The notes under the pieces: generated by a model
Seen by the model: only the letters and a program-made list of their open reading frames with translations
Databases searched by the model: none
What the model was told of the DNA's origin: nothing
Shown here: positions 26,852 to 36,442 of the stretch, piece by piece
Position numbering within the stretch: the first letter of the stretch is position 1
How the letters are laid out: each line of letters begins with the position of its first letter
Made by a program: the position numbers and the translations under genes
Source of the DNA: Enhydrobacter sp.
GTDB lineage: Bacteria; Pseudomonadota; Alphaproteobacteria; Reyranellales; Reyranellaceae
Reading direction: 5' to 3'
Assembly (NCBI RefSeq): GCF_030246845.1
Contig: NZ_CP126889.1
Span: forward strand, 744,001-808,000
DNA length: 64,000 nt

Positions 26852-28432
26852 GTGCAGGCCTTTGCCGAGCTGCTGGACTCGCTTTCCTTCCAGCCCGCCC
26901 GCAACGCCAAGCTGCGGCTGATCGAGACCTATCTGCGCGAGACGCCGGATCCGGACCGCGGCTGGGCGCTTGCCGCCCTGACGGGCGGGCTCGACTTCCC
27001 CACCGCCAAGCCGGCCCTGCTGCGCGGGTTCGGCGAAGACAAGATCGGACCGGAGCTGTTCCACCTCTCCCACGACTATGTCGGCGATCTCGCCGAGACC
27101 CTGGCGCTGATCTGGGAGGTCGATCCAACGGCCGGTCCGCCGCCCAGCCTGGGCGAAGTGGTCGAGACGCTGCAGCGCGCCACCAAGATGCAGACGCCGG
27201 CGATCCTGAAGCGCTGGCTGGACGCGCTCGACGCCACCGGCCGCTGGGCGCTCCTGAAGCTGCTGACCGGGGCGCTGCGCGTGGGCGTCTCAGCACGACT
27301 TGCCAAGCAGGCCGCCGCCAATATCGGCAACCGGCCGGTGGCCGAGGTCGAGGAGGTCTGGCACGGCCTCTCGGCCCCCTATCGGCCGCTGTTCGAGTGG
27401 CTGCTCGCGGACGGACCCAAGCCTTGCAGCAACATGGGCGGCGCCTTCCTGCCGCCCATGCTCGCCAACCCGATCGACCGCGCCGAGCTCGAGACGCTCG
27501 ACCCCGCCCATTTCCGCGCCGAATGGAAATGGGATGGTATCCGCGTGCAGGTCGCCTCGTCCGGTGGCGTGAAGCGGCTCTACAGCCGCGCCGGCGAGGA
27601 TATTTCGGCCGCCTTTCCCGACATCATCGAGGCGATCGACTTCGACGGCGTGTTCGATGGGGAGCTCCTGGTCCGCCGCGAGGAGGCCGTCGCTCCGTTC
27701 AACGATCTGCAGCAGCGGCTGAACCGCAAGACCGTGACTGCCAAGATGCTGAAAGAGCATCCCGCGCATGTGCGGCTCTATGACATGCTGTGGCTCGAAG
27801 GCCGGGATCTGCGAGGACTCTCCTTCGATGAGCGCCGGGCGCGGCTGGAGGCCTGGATGGCCGAGCGGCCGCATCAGCGCCTCGACGTGTCGCCCCTTGT
27901 GCGCTTCACCGATTGGGCCCACCTCGCCGAGCTGCGCGAGGGCATGCGGCAGGATGGAATCGAAGGGCTGATGCTGAAGCGCGGCGACAGCCCCTACCTC
28001 GCCGGCCGGCCGAAGGGTCCGTGGTTCAAGTGGAAGCGCGATCCGATGCTGGCCGACTGCGTGATGATGTACGCGCAGCGCGGCCACGGTAAGCGCAGCT
28101 CCTTCTACTCCGACTACACGTTCGGTTGCTGGCGCGAGGCGGCCGAGGGCCGACGCGAGCTCGCCCCCGTCGGCAAGGCCTATTTCGGCTTCACCGATGA
28201 GGAGCTGCGCTGGCTCGACAAATGGGTGCGCGACCATACCGTCAATCGGTTCGGGCCGGTGCGCGAGGTCGCGCCGGAGCTGGTGCTGGAAGTCGCCTTC
28301 GACGGCGTGGCGCGATCCACCCGGCACAAATCAGGTGTGTCGCTGCGCTTCCCGCGCATCAATCGCATAAGGACTGACAAGCCGGCGGCGGAGGCGGACA
28401 CCGTCGACAACCTGCTGCGTCTTGTCCCATAA
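26852..28432 (+). CDS. ATP-dependent DNA ligase (LigB/cisplatin-type, repair-associated)
   Basis: Ligase of 526 aa starting with GTG immediately after the exonuclease stop. The N-terminal 200 residues form the DNA-binding domain; adenylation motif I is KWDGIR with the nucleophile Lys226; later motifs include DGELLVRR (III), [15 protein letters not shown] (IV) and WFKWKRD (V), then the OB domain. It seals nicks with ATP in a backup repair pathway together with the adjoining exonuclease and helicase. A replicative NAD-dependent ligase is expected elsewhere. Confidence 0.94.
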   Translation: MQAFAELLDSLSFQPARNAKLRLIETYLRETPDPDRGWALAALTGGLDFPTAKPALLRGFGEDKIGPELFHLSHDYVGDLAETLALIWEVDPTAGPPPSLGEVVETLQRATKMQTPAILKRWLDALDATGRWALLKLLTGALRVGVSARLAKQAAANIGNRPVAEVEEVWHGLSAPYRPLFEWLLADGPKPCSNMGGAFLPPMLANPIDRAELETLDPAHFRAEWKWDGIRVQVASSGGVKRLYSRAGEDISAAFPDIIEAIDFDGVFDGELLVRREEAVAPFNDLQQRLNRKTVTAKMLKEHPAHVRLYDMLWLEGRDLRGLSFDERRARLEAWMAERPHQRLDVSPLVRFTDWAHLAELREGMRQDGIEGLMLKRGDSPYLAGRPKGPWFKWKRDPMLADCVMMYAQRGHGKRSSFYSDYTFGCWREAAEGRRELAPVGKAYFGFTDEELRWLDKWVRDHTVNRFGPVREVAPELVLEVAFDGVARSTRHKSGVSLRFPRINRIRTDKPAAEADTVDNLLRLVP

Positions 28433-28476
28433 GCCGGCCGGACGGCGAGGACTCTCCGCGTTTCGAGCCCCTTGCA

Positions 28477-29502
28477 GTGGTTGTGAGCGATCCCCATTAT
28501 CCGACTGTCATGATCGATCCCTTCGGCCGGCACATCACCTATCTGCGCGTTTCGGTGACCGATCGCTGCGACTTCCGCTGCGTCTACTGCATGGCCGAGG
28601 ACATGACCTTCCTGCCGAAGGCCGATGTACTGTCGCTGGAGGAGCTGGAGCGCCTGTGCTCGGCCTTCGTGCGGCGCGGCGTCCGGAAGCTGCGCATGAC
28701 GGGCGGCGAGCCTCTGGTGCGCAAGAATGTGATGTCGCTGTTCCGCGGCCTCGGGCGTCATCTCGACAATGGCGCCCTCGACGAGCTCACACTCACGACC
28801 AACGGCAGCCAGCTCGCCAGATACGCCCGCGAGCTCGCCGGCATCGGCGTACGCCGCGTGAACGTCTCGCTCGACACACTCGACAGGGAGAAGTTCCGAG
28901 AGATCACGCGCTGGGGCGATCTCGATCAGGTGATGCGCGGTCTCGACGCGGCCCAGCAAGCCGGCCTACACGTGAAGATCAATACAGTCGCGCTGCGCGG
29001 CGTCAATGACAGCGAGTTCGACGATCTGATCCGCTTCAGCCATGGTCGCGGCATGGATCTGGTGCTGATCGAGGTCATGCCGATGGGTGAGATCGGCGGC
29101 GAGAATCGGCTGGAGCAATATCTGCCGCTGTCCCTGGCGCGCACCGAGATCGCCCGCCACTTCACGCTCACCGAGAGCGACTACCGCACCGGCGGGCCGG
29201 CGCGCTACTTCACGGTCGAGGAAACCGGCGGGCGACTGGGCTTCATCACACCGCTCACCCATAACTTCTGCGAGAGCTGCAACCGCGTGCGCCTCACCTG
29301 CACCGGCACGCTCTATATGTGCCTGGGCCAGGAGGATGCGGCCGACCTGCGCGCGCCGCTGCGCGCCTCCGAGAGCGACGATCTGCTCGATCAGGCAATC
29401 GACGAGGCCATCGCACGCAAGCCCAAAGGGCACGACTTCGTCATCGACCGCCGCCACACCGCCCCTGCCGTTCGCCGCCATATGAGCGTCACCGGCGGTT
29501 GA
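28477..29502 (+). CDS. moaA: GTP 3',8-cyclase MoaA (molybdenum cofactor biosynthesis)
   Basis: Radical SAM enzyme making 3',8-cyclo-GTP, the first step of molybdopterin synthesis. The SAM cluster motif is CDFRCVYC (Cys31, 35, 38), the GGEP motif is present in [11 protein letters not shown], the second 4Fe-4S site is [11 protein letters not shown], and the chain ends in GG as required for activity. Two starts are possible: GTG 28477 used here, and ATG 28510, which lies 9 nt after CATTAT and begins nearer the conserved [17 protein letters not shown]. No other moa gene is nearby. Confidence 0.95.
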   Translation: MVVSDPHYPTVMIDPFGRHITYLRVSVTDRCDFRCVYCMAEDMTFLPKADVLSLEELERLCSAFVRRGVRKLRMTGGEPLVRKNVMSLFRGLGRHLDNGALDELTLTTNGSQLARYARELAGIGVRRVNVSLDTLDREKFREITRWGDLDQVMRGLDAAQQAGLHVKINTVALRGVNDSEFDDLIRFSHGRGMDLVLIEVMPMGEIGGENRLEQYLPLSLARTEIARHFTLTESDYRTGGPARYFTVEETGGRLGFITPLTHNFCESCNRVRLTCTGTLYMCLGQEDAADLRAPLRASESDDLLDQAIDEAIARKPKGHDFVIDRRHTAPAVRRHMSVTGG

Positions 29503-29508
29503 GTTCTC

Positions 29509-30450
29509 TCACGCCGCCTGACCGGTCCGCGTATCGCCCGTCGTGACCTGCGCGCGCCGCACCGCCTCGCGGTGCGAGATGTACATGGCGCTGCCGAAGA
29601 TCACGGCCGCGCCGACAAAGGTCCAGACGTCCGGATGCTGGCTGAACAGGAGAAAGCCCAGCAGGGCGTTCCAGAGAAGCGACAGGAAGCCGATCGGCTG
29701 CAGCAGGGTGATATCGGCGAGCTGGTAGCCGTTCTGCTGGCAGAGATGGCCGAGCGTGCCGCACAGGCCCGCCGCCACGAACCACAGGATGTCGGCCCAG
29801 CTCGGCGTCTGCCAGAACCAGAGCGCAATGGGCGCGGCGAACAGGACGATCGTGAAATTCTGCCAGATGACGATCGTGTTGGCGGAATCGGTGCGCGCCA
29901 GCGCTTTCGAGATCAGGTTGGAGGCCGAGAAGATCGGCGTGCTGGCGAGGATGCAGAGGGCGCCGATGCCGATATCGCCGAAGCCCGGCCGGATAATGAT
30001 CATGGCGCCGACGAAGCCCACCAGCACGGCCATCCAGCGCCGAAGCCGGACGTCCTCGCCAAGGAACAGCGCGGCGCCGATGGTGATGAAGATCGGTCCC
30101 GTGAAGCCGAGCGCCGTCACGCTCGCCAGCGTGGTGAGCGGCAAGCCGACGAACCACAGGAACATGCCGCCGGCATGGAGCGCCCCGCGGAAGATGTGCA
30201 GGCTGGCGCGACGCGTGTGCATCGCCGCATAGGGGCCGCGCCGCACGAAGATCGGCAGCAGGAACAGCGAGCCGAAAAAATAGCGCAGGAATGCCATCAC
30301 ATAGGGATTGAGGTGCTGCGCCGGAATCAGCGTGAAGACGTTGAGAAGTGCGAACAGCACGCCCGAGATCCCGACCCACAGAATGCCGCGCAGATTGGGC
30401 GACAGCGTGCTCCAGCGCGCAGCGAGAGAGGACGTCGGGGATGAAGCCAC
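29509..30450 (-). CDS. EamA/DMT-superfamily transporter
   Basis: Membrane protein of 313 aa with ten predicted helices made of two EamA repeats (GILWVGISGVLFALLNVFTL begins the first; the second starts about residue 165). Family members export amino acids or metabolites. It starts with GTG placed 6 nt after CATAAT on the minus strand, consistent with a leaderless mRNA. Convergent with moaA (6-nt gap). Substrate unknown. Confidence 0.85.
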   Translation of the reverse strand: MASSPTSSLAARWSTLSPNLRGILWVGISGVLFALLNVFTLIPAQHLNPYVMAFLRYFFGSLFLLPIFVRRGPYAAMHTRRASLHIFRGALHAGGMFLWFVGLPLTTLASVTALGFTGPIFITIGAALFLGEDVRLRRWMAVLVGFVGAMIIIRPGFGDIGIGALCILASTPIFSASNLISKALARTDSANTIVIWQNFTIVLFAAPIALWFWQTPSWADILWFVAAGLCGTLGHLCQQNGYQLADITLLQPIGFLSLLWNALLGFLLFSQHPDVWTFVGAAVIFGSAMYISHREAVRRAQVTTGDTRTGQAA

Positions 30451-30456
30451 GCGGCG

Positions 30457-30462
30457 ATTATG
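30457..30462 (-). promoter_or_regulatory. -10-like CATAAT giving a leaderless GTG start
   Basis: On the minus strand CATAAT (5 of 6 consensus matches) ends 6 nt before the GTG at 30450. No Shine-Dalgarno lies between. A recognisable -35 is absent. Confidence 0.35.
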
Positions 30463-30518
30463 TCACAGCGGCTGCAACAGCACACGCCACCGGGGGCCGT
30501 GGATTTCGAGCCTCGGCT

Positions 30519-31238
30519 TTATTCGGCTGCCTTGGCGTCGCCGTCCGTCGGTAGGGCCGGGGGCTTTGCATCGTCGCCACGCAATCGTGCGACCCGCTCC
30601 ATCAGCTCCTCGATATAGGGATCGTGAATGCCGAGCGCCCGCGCATGAACAGCGGTATTGATAAGGTAGTCGCGACAGGCGCCGCGGCGCCCCTCGGCAA
30701 AAGCGATATGGTGGGCGGCGCGCTCCATCGACAGATCGCCGCAGTACTGGCAGTGGCTGGTGTCGACCTCGAAGGTCACCACCGTGACCGTGCGGCCGTC
30801 CCGCAGCCTGGCGGGAATCCATCGCGGCTTGTAGACGCCGGACAGCATCTCGCGATTCCAGACGATGGCCAGTTCGCTGCGCACCTGGTGCGGCGCGAGC
30901 CGGTAAGCGATGCCCTCGCAGCGGCCGCCCTCTTCCAGCGCCAGCATGAGGCCCGGCAGCTCCGGCGTGCCGCGACCCATCGGCGTCCAGAAGCAGAAGG
31001 AGCGCCTCACGCCTTCCACGAGGCAGGGCGACGCTTCGGCATACTCGATGACTGGGTTCCACATCAGCGAGCCGTAGGCGAACACCCAGGCGTCATCTCC
31101 CGGCGCATAGCGGGCAAGCGCCTCCTTGAGGCTCGCTTCGCGTTGCTCGGCGGTCAGGAAGAAATCGTAGCCGGCCTGGTGAGCGTCCCGAACGATCTGT
31201 TCGATCCGTTCGTGGCTGAGTTCCTCACGCTTGAGCAA
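30519..31238 (-). CDS. ChaC-like gamma-glutamylcyclotransferase
   Basis: Protein of 239 aa. The GGCT fold entry motif is FAYGSLMWNP (53-62), binding the gamma-glutamyl moiety, with CEGIAYRLAP carrying the putative catalytic Glu. ChaC enzymes release 5-oxoproline from glutathione. Start is TTG (31238) after GGAG; the extra 45 N-terminal residues are helical. It follows the MaoC gene by 12 nt on the same strand, so they may be co-transcribed. An internal small insertion (HCQYCGDLSMERAA) is typical of bacterial ChaC. Confidence 0.88.
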   Translation of the reverse strand: MLKREELSHERIEQIVRDAHQAGYDFFLTAEQREASLKEALARYAPGDDAWVFAYGSLMWNPVIEYAEASPCLVEGVRRSFCFWTPMGRGTPELPGLMLALEEGGRCEGIAYRLAPHQVRSELAIVWNREMLSGVYKPRWIPARLRDGRTVTVVTFEVDTSHCQYCGDLSMERAAHHIAFAEGRRGACRDYLINTAVHARALGIHDPYIEELMERVARLRGDDAKPPALPTDGDAKAAE

Positions 31239-31250
31239 CGGAGACTCCGC

Positions 31251-31718
31251 TCAGAGGCCGTAGACGATGGACATGGTCTCGGCCACGCAGGCCGGGCGCT
31301 CCTGTCCTTCGATCTCGATCGTCATCTGGTTGGTGAGGCGGACGCCGCCGCCGGCCATCGGTTCGGCGGCGAGAAGCTTGGCGCGCGCCCGCACGCGCGA
31401 GCCGGCCGGCACGGGGCTCGTGAAGCGCACCTTGTTGCAACCGTAGTTGATGCCGTTGCGCACATTGTTGATGTGCGAGATCTGATGATTGAGCATCGGG
31501 ATGAGCGACAGCGTCAGGAAGCCGTGCGCGATCGTCTTCCCGCCGGGCATGTCCTTCTTGGCGCGCTCCACGTCGACATGGATCCATTGATGGTCGCCGG
31601 TTGCATCGGCGAAGCGGTTGATCCGGTCCTGCGTTATCTCGACCCAGTCGCTGACCCCGATCTCCTGGCCCACATACTTGTGCATTTCGTTGGGGTGGGC
31701 GAACTCCCGTTTTGCCAT
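31251..31718 (-). CDS. MaoC-like (R)-specific enoyl-CoA hydratase/NodN-like protein
   Basis: Hot-dog fold protein of 155 aa. The hydratase signature D-x5-H appears as DATGDHQWIHVD, followed by GKTIAHGFLTLSLIP, typical of MaoC/NodN proteins that hydrate trans-2-enoyl-CoA. It could serve fatty-acid or polyhydroxyalkanoate metabolism. Divergent from an enoyl-CoA hydratase (crotonase fold) gene at 31949, and followed by ChaC after 12 nt. Confidence 0.87.
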   Translation of the reverse strand: MAKREFAHPNEMHKYVGQEIGVSDWVEITQDRINRFADATGDHQWIHVDVERAKKDMPGGKTIAHGFLTLSLIPMLNHQISHINNVRNGINYGCNKVRFTSPVPAGSRVRARAKLLAAEPMAGGGVRLTNQMTIEIEGQERPACVAETMSIVYGL

Positions 31719-31863
31719 TTCTTACCTCGGCACTCTTCTTTTACTGGACGCACAACATACCATAGGATTCTCGACGCGGGCCAAATCCACCTCGGCCGGC
31801 CACTAGTGTTACGACAATTCTTGCGAGAACCCCAGCCCCCGACGGCCCGCTATCGGGTGCCAA

Positions 31864-31892
31864 TTGTAGCGACGGCGTCCCGTTTGTATCGT
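31864..31892 (+). promoter_or_regulatory. Possible sigma70 promoter for enoyl-CoA hydratase
   Basis: TTGTAG, 17-bp spacer, TATCGT in the 230-bp divergent region. Transcription would start near 31900, giving a leader of about 50 nt with TAGGAGG before the ATG. Weak match, listed as candidate only. Confidence 0.25.
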
Positions 31893-31948
31893 CGCGCGGT
31901 TCCTCGACTCTTGCGAGGCGCAAAATTGCATAGGAGGAAATCCCATCG

Positions 31949-32776
31949 ATGGCTTACGAAACCGTGCTCTACAACGTCTCCGATTGCATTTGCACGATCA
32001 CCCTCAACCGGCCGGACAAGCTCAACGCCTGGACCCGCCAGATGCATCTCGACCTCAAGGATGCAATGCAGACCGCCAGGACCGATCGCGGCGTGCGCGT
32101 CATCATCCTGACCGGCGCAGGACGCGGTTTCTGTGCGGGTGCGGACATGGGCGGCCTGCAGGCTATCGGGGCGGGTACGGTCGGCACCGCTGATCGCAAG
32201 CCCACTGTCGAGCCGAATCTCCCCGGTGGCAGCACCCTCGCCGATTTCCGCATGACCTATTCGTACTTCCCGTCGATTCCGAAATTCATCATCGCTGCGA
32301 TCAACGGTCCGGCGGCCGGGCTTGGCTTCGTCATTCCGCTCTATGCCGACCTCCGCTTTGCCGCCGAATCGGCCGTGTTCACGACCGCATTCGCCCAGCG
32401 CGGCCTGATCGCGGAGCACGGGGTGAGCTGGCTGCTGCCCAGGCTCGTCGGCCTGCCGACGGCCCTCGACCTTCTCTGCTCCGCCCGCAAGTTCCGCGCC
32501 CCGGAGGCCCTGTCGCTGGGGCTGGTCAGCCGGGTCATTCCCGACGACAGGCTGATGGCCGAGACGCGCGCCTACGCCCGGCTGATGGCCGACACGGTCT
32601 CGCCCCGGTCGGTCGCGGTGATGAAGCGGCAGCTCTGGGAGGCACAGTTCCAGACCCTGGCCGAGGCTACCGTCCAGGCCAACCACGAGATGGAGCTCTC
32701 GTTCCGCACTGCCGACTTCAAGGAGGGCGTCGCCCATTTTCTCGAGAAGCGCGCGGCGCGCTTCACCGGAAGCTGA
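31949..32776 (+). CDS. Enoyl-CoA hydratase/isomerase family protein
   Basis: Crotonase-fold protein of 275 aa. The oxyanion-hole segments are GAGRGFCAGADMGG and NGPAAGLGFVIPLYADLR; the catalytic Glu region is AFAQRGLIAEHGVSWLLPRL. Acts on acyl-CoA intermediates of fatty or aromatic acid breakdown. ATG 31949 follows TAGGAGG. It converges with the ABC permease at 32793 and is related to the hydratase at 35569 on the other side of that transporter. Confidence 0.9.
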   Translation: MAYETVLYNVSDCICTITLNRPDKLNAWTRQMHLDLKDAMQTARTDRGVRVIILTGAGRGFCAGADMGGLQAIGAGTVGTADRKPTVEPNLPGGSTLADFRMTYSYFPSIPKFIIAAINGPAAGLGFVIPLYADLRFAAESAVFTTAFAQRGLIAEHGVSWLLPRLVGLPTALDLLCSARKFRAPEALSLGLVSRVIPDDRLMAETRAYARLMADTVSPRSVAVMKRQLWEAQFQTLAEATVQANHEMELSFRTADFKEGVAHFLEKRAARFTGS

Positions 32777-32792
32777 CGGGTTCTCGGCCTGG

Positions 32793-33590
32793 CTACACCT
32801 TCTCCGTCTCGCTGGCGCGCGGCTGCCACGTCATGAGGCGCGCCTCGACGAGGCCGACGACGCCGTCGAGCACGAGGGCGAAGGCGGTGAGCACCAGGAT
32901 TCCGGCGAAGACGGTATTGACGTCGAATGTCCCCTCCGCCTGCAGGATCAGGTAGCCGACTCCGTGCGCCGATCCCAGGTATTCGCCGACGACCGCCCCG
33001 ACGAAGGCGAGGCCCACGGCGTTGTGCAGGCTGGCGAACACCCAGCTCATCGCCGACGGCAGATAGATCGAGCGCAGGAGCTGGCGCGGCGAGGCGCCCA
33101 GCATGCGGGCATTGGCGATCAGGGTCGGGCTCACCTCGCGCACGCCCTGGTAGACGTTGAAGAAGACGACGAAGAAGACCAGCGTCACCCCCAGTGCCAC
33201 CTTCGACCAGATGCCGAGGCCGAACCACACCGCGAAGATCGGCGCCAGCACGACGCGGGGCATGGAGTTGAAGCCCTTGATGTAGGGATCCATCACTGCC
33301 GAAGCTGTGCGCGAGAGGGCGAGCCAGAGCCCGATGCCGAGGCCGAAGACCGAGCCGATGACGAAGCCCAGGGCCGTCTCGAGCAGCGTGATCCAGAGAT
33401 GGCCGAAGATCTCGCCCGAGGCGAACCAATCGACGATGACCTGGAACACCTTCTGCGGCTCACCGAAGAAGAAGGCGGCGCGGTTGTCCTGCTCGAAATA
33501 GAAATTCGGCAGCAGCCCCGGCTTGGTGAACAGGTACCAGACGGCGATCAGCAGGGCGAGGATGAAAATCTGCAGAGCGCGCAGGCGCAT
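32793..33590 (-). CDS. NitT/TauT-type ABC permease
   Basis: Permease of 265 aa with about six helices (FILALLIAVWYLFTKPGLLP first) and the ATPase-contact segment MLGASPRQLLRSIYLPSAMS. Single permease gene, so a homodimer is expected. Starts 1 nt after the ATPase stop. Last gene of a hydratase-binding protein-ATPase-permease operon that probably imports an organic acid. Confidence 0.92.
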   Translation of the reverse strand: MRLRALQIFILALLIAVWYLFTKPGLLPNFYFEQDNRAAFFFGEPQKVFQVIVDWFASGEIFGHLWITLLETALGFVIGSVFGLGIGLWLALSRTASAVMDPYIKGFNSMPRVVLAPIFAVWFGLGIWSKVALGVTLVFFVVFFNVYQGVREVSPTLIANARMLGASPRQLLRSIYLPSAMSWVFASLHNAVGLAFVGAVVGEYLGSAHGVGYLILQAEGTFDVNTVFAGILVLTAFALVLDGVVGLVEARLMTWQPRASETEKV

Positions 33591-33591
33591 G

Positions 33592-34410
33592 TCAGGCCGC
33601 CTTCTGCCGTTCGTAGGCCTTGAGCACCTCTTCCTTCATCGCCCCCCAGATCTCGCGATGGAGGGCGAGGAAGGCCGGGGTCATGCGGATCTCCGACACG
33701 TCCCGCGGCCGCGGCAGCTCGATCCTGAAGTCGCCGATCGGGCGCGTGGCCGGCCCGGCCGAGAGAACGACCACGCGGTCCGAGAGCGCGATCGCCTCCT
33801 CGAGATCGTGGGTGATGAAGAGAACCGACTTCCTGTCCTCCGCCCACAGCGCCAGCAGTTCGTTCTCCATGAGCTGGCGGGTCTGGATGTCGAGCGCCGA
33901 GAACGGCTCGTCCATCAGCAGGATGTCGGGTCGCGTGATCAGCGTTTGCGCCAGCGCCAGCCGCTTGCGCATGCCGCCCGACATCTGATGCGGATAGCGA
34001 TCGCCGAAGCCCGCCAGCCCGACCCGGCGCAGCCAGGCTTCGCCCTGTTTCCGTGCCTCGGCGCGCGGCACACCGCGGAAGTCGAGGCCGGCCACCACGT
34101 TCTCGATTCCCGTCCGCCAAGGCATCAGCGCGTCGGCCTGGAACATGTAGCCGGCGCGCCTGTTCACACCTTGAGCCGCGTGCAGCGGCTCGCCGAAGAC
34201 GTTTACGACTCCCGACGACGGCGCCAGCAGGCCCGCCGCCACATTGAGCAATGTCGACTTGCCACAGCCGGTCGGTCCCACGACCGACACGAACTCGCCC
34301 TCTCCCACGCGCAGCGTGGTGTCGGCAACGGCCGTGTAGGGCACGCCGCCGTCACGGCCGGCGAAACGGCAGGTTACGTCCTCCAGCGCGAGCGCCGCTG
34401 TCGCCGTCAT
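33592..34410 (-). CDS. NitT/TauT-type ABC ATPase
   Basis: ATP-binding subunit of 272 aa. Walker A GPTGCGKST, Q-loop MFQADALMPWRTG, signature MSGGMRKRLA, Walker B ILLMDEPFSALD and H-loop FITHDLEEA are all present. It energises the adjoining permease. It lies 13 nt after the binding-protein stop. Confidence 0.95.
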   Translation of the reverse strand: MTATAALALEDVTCRFAGRDGGVPYTAVADTTLRVGEGEFVSVVGPTGCGKSTLLNVAAGLLAPSSGVVNVFGEPLHAAQGVNRRAGYMFQADALMPWRTGIENVVAGLDFRGVPRAEARKQGEAWLRRVGLAGFGDRYPHQMSGGMRKRLALAQTLITRPDILLMDEPFSALDIQTRQLMENELLALWAEDRKSVLFITHDLEEAIALSDRVVVLSAGPATRPIGDFRIELPRPRDVSEIRMTPAFLALHREIWGAMKEEVLKAYERQKAA

Positions 34411-34423
34411 CGATGCCGTTTGC

Positions 34424-35476
34424 CTAGGCGTGTTTCTTTGCGCGCTTCGCGAAGTCGTTGGTCCACGTGTCCGCGAGCTTGATCTTGTCCTTGACGGCGG
34501 CGATCTTGGGGTCGCCGTCGACCAGGAATTTCAGGCAATTGCCCGGGCCTTCCGGCGGCATGATGCCGTCGGGCGAGATGGTCTCGCGCACATTGGCGAA
34601 GGCCTTCTCGTAGATCGCCTTGTCGCCGAGCAGGTACTGCGATGGCACGGTGTCGGCCACCTCCGAAGGCTTGGCCGTCTGCAGCCACTCGTCGGCGCGC
34701 ACGATCGCCGTCGCGAGCGCCTGCGCCGTGTTGGGCGTCTTGGTGAGCAATCCGGGCTGACAATAGAGGCACGCCGCCGGCATGGCGCCGCCGAACAGTT
34801 CCTTGTTCCCCTTCATCGTGCGGGTATCGAGGACGACCTTCACCTCGCCCTTCTCCTGCAGGATGGTGATCGCGGGATCGGCCTGCGACACGCCGTCGAC
34901 CGACTTGTTCTCGATCGCGGCCACCACCGAGGCGCCCGCACCGACGCCGATCACCGAGAAATCGGTCGCCTTGAGACCGCCCTTGGCCGCCCAGTTCGCC
35001 ACCAGCATGTGCGTCTGTGATCCGGGCGCGCTGACGCCGAACTTCATGCCCTTGATGTCGGCCGGCCCCTTCACCTTGTCGGCCACATCCTTGCGCATGG
35101 CGATCGCGAGCTGCATGCCGCGCCCGATCAGGGCGAAGCCCTTGATCGCCTGTCCGCGCTGCTGCATGCGGATCGTGTGCTCATAGGCGCCGGCGACGAC
35201 GTCGGCGCTCCCGCCCATCAGCGCCTCGAGCGACTTGGCGCCACCCTGGAAGTCGTTGATCTCGACATCGAGGCCCGCATCCTTGAAGAAGCCCTTCTTC
35301 TCCGCGATCGTGAGCGAGAGATAGTAAAGTGCCGACTTGCCGCCGACGGCCAGCACGACCTTCGACTTCTCCGGCTTGCCTTGGGCGCGCGCCACATAGG
35401 GCGCCGCGACGGCGCCTGCGAGAAAGGCCGGCGCGGCCGCCAGGACCGACCGGCGACGCATCTGCAACTTCGTCAT
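34424..35476 (-). CDS. NitT/TauT-type ABC substrate-binding protein
   Basis: Binding protein of 350 aa with a twin-Arg-like leader (MRRRSVLAAAPAFLAGAVAA) that may use Sec or Tat. Core family elements are ALYYLSLTIAEKKGFFKDAG, FQGGAKSLEALMGGSADVV and KFGVSAPGSQTHML. ATG 35476 follows GGGAGGG. The operon begins with an enoyl-CoA hydratase gene ending 92 nt upstream, which suggests a CoA-activated aromatic or alicyclic acid as cargo; this is inference. Confidence 0.9.
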   Translation of the reverse strand: MTKLQMRRRSVLAAAPAFLAGAVAAPYVARAQGKPEKSKVVLAVGGKSALYYLSLTIAEKKGFFKDAGLDVEINDFQGGAKSLEALMGGSADVVAGAYEHTIRMQQRGQAIKGFALIGRGMQLAIAMRKDVADKVKGPADIKGMKFGVSAPGSQTHMLVANWAAKGGLKATDFSVIGVGAGASVVAAIENKSVDGVSQADPAITILQEKGEVKVVLDTRTMKGNKELFGGAMPAACLYCQPGLLTKTPNTAQALATAIVRADEWLQTAKPSEVADTVPSQYLLGDKAIYEKAFANVRETISPDGIMPPEGPGNCLKFLVDGDPKIAAVKDKIKLADTWTNDFAKRAKKHA

Positions 35477-35568
35477 TGGAAATTCCCTCCCGACAATCGC
35501 CGCGGAGATTGCCGCAAGTGCCCGGGAGCCGCAACCCGGCCTTCGTCGCAGTGGGACCGGCCTCGCGC

Positions 35569-36432
35569 TCAGCCGAACGGCCGCTCCTTCCACCACGGGA
35601 AATAGGACGGCATGCCGGTCGTCACCTTCATCGGGAAACGCGCCGGTCGCTTCTCCAGGAAAGCCGTCACGCCCTCCTTCACGTCGGCCGACTTGCCGCG
35701 TTCGTAGATTCCCTTGGAATCGACCTTGTGCGCTTCCATGGGATGATCGGCGCCCAGCATCTTCCAGATCATCTGCCGGTTGAGCGCCACCGACACGGGC
35801 GCCGTATTGTCGGCGATCTCGCGCGCCAGGGCATAGGCTGCCGGCAAAAGCTCGGCCGGCTTGTGAACGGAGCGGACCAGCCGGCCCCGCAGCGCTTCCT
35901 CGGCCGGGAAGACGCGGCCCGTCATCACCCATTCCAGCGCCTGCTGCGGACCGACGAGACGCGGCAGGAACCAGCTCGAGCAAGCCTCCATGACGATGGC
36001 GCGCCGGGTGAACACGAAGCCGTAGCGCGCCGTCTCCGAGGCCAGCCGCATGTCCATGGCGAGCTGCATGGTGACACCCACGCCGACCGCCGGACCGTTG
36101 CACGCCGCAATAGTCGGCTTGAGCGAGTCGTAGAGACGCAGGGTGAAAAGGCCGCCGCCGTCGCGATGCCCATCGAGGCCGGGATCGACCGGCCCGCGCG
36201 TCTCGGCATTGAAGGTGTTGGCGCCGCCCGACAGATCGGCCCCGGCGCAGAAGCCGCGCCCGGCACCGGTGAAGACGATGGCCCTCACGTCGTCATCGCG
36301 ATCGGCCCGGTCCATGGCATCCAGAAGCTCCGACAGCATCTTTCCCGTGAAGGCGTTCAGCTTGTCCGGACGATCGAGGGTGATGGTCAGAATACCGTCC
36401 CTGACGTCGTATTTGATCTGCTCGTAACTCAC
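35569..36432 (-). CDS. Enoyl-CoA hydratase-related protein
   Basis: Crotonase-fold protein of 287 aa starting with GTG after GAGGAG. Oxyanion-hole segments GAGRGFCAGADLSGG and NGPAVGVGVTMQLAMDMRLA are intact; the segment FVFTRRAIVMEACSSWFLPR corresponds to the catalytic helix. The C-terminus carries an extra WWKERPFG tail common in hydratases of dicarboxylyl or branched acyl-CoA pathways. Likely first gene of the ABC operon to its left. Confidence 0.88.
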   Translation of the reverse strand: MSYEQIKYDVRDGILTITLDRPDKLNAFTGKMLSELLDAMDRADRDDDVRAIVFTGAGRGFCAGADLSGGANTFNAETRGPVDPGLDGHRDGGGLFTLRLYDSLKPTIAACNGPAVGVGVTMQLAMDMRLASETARYGFVFTRRAIVMEACSSWFLPRLVGPQQALEWVMTGRVFPAEEALRGRLVRSVHKPAELLPAAYALAREIADNTAPVSVALNRQMIWKMLGADHPMEAHKVDSKGIYERGKSADVKEGVTAFLEKRPARFPMKVTTGMPSYFPWWKERPFG

Positions 36433-36442
36433 GCCTTGCTCC

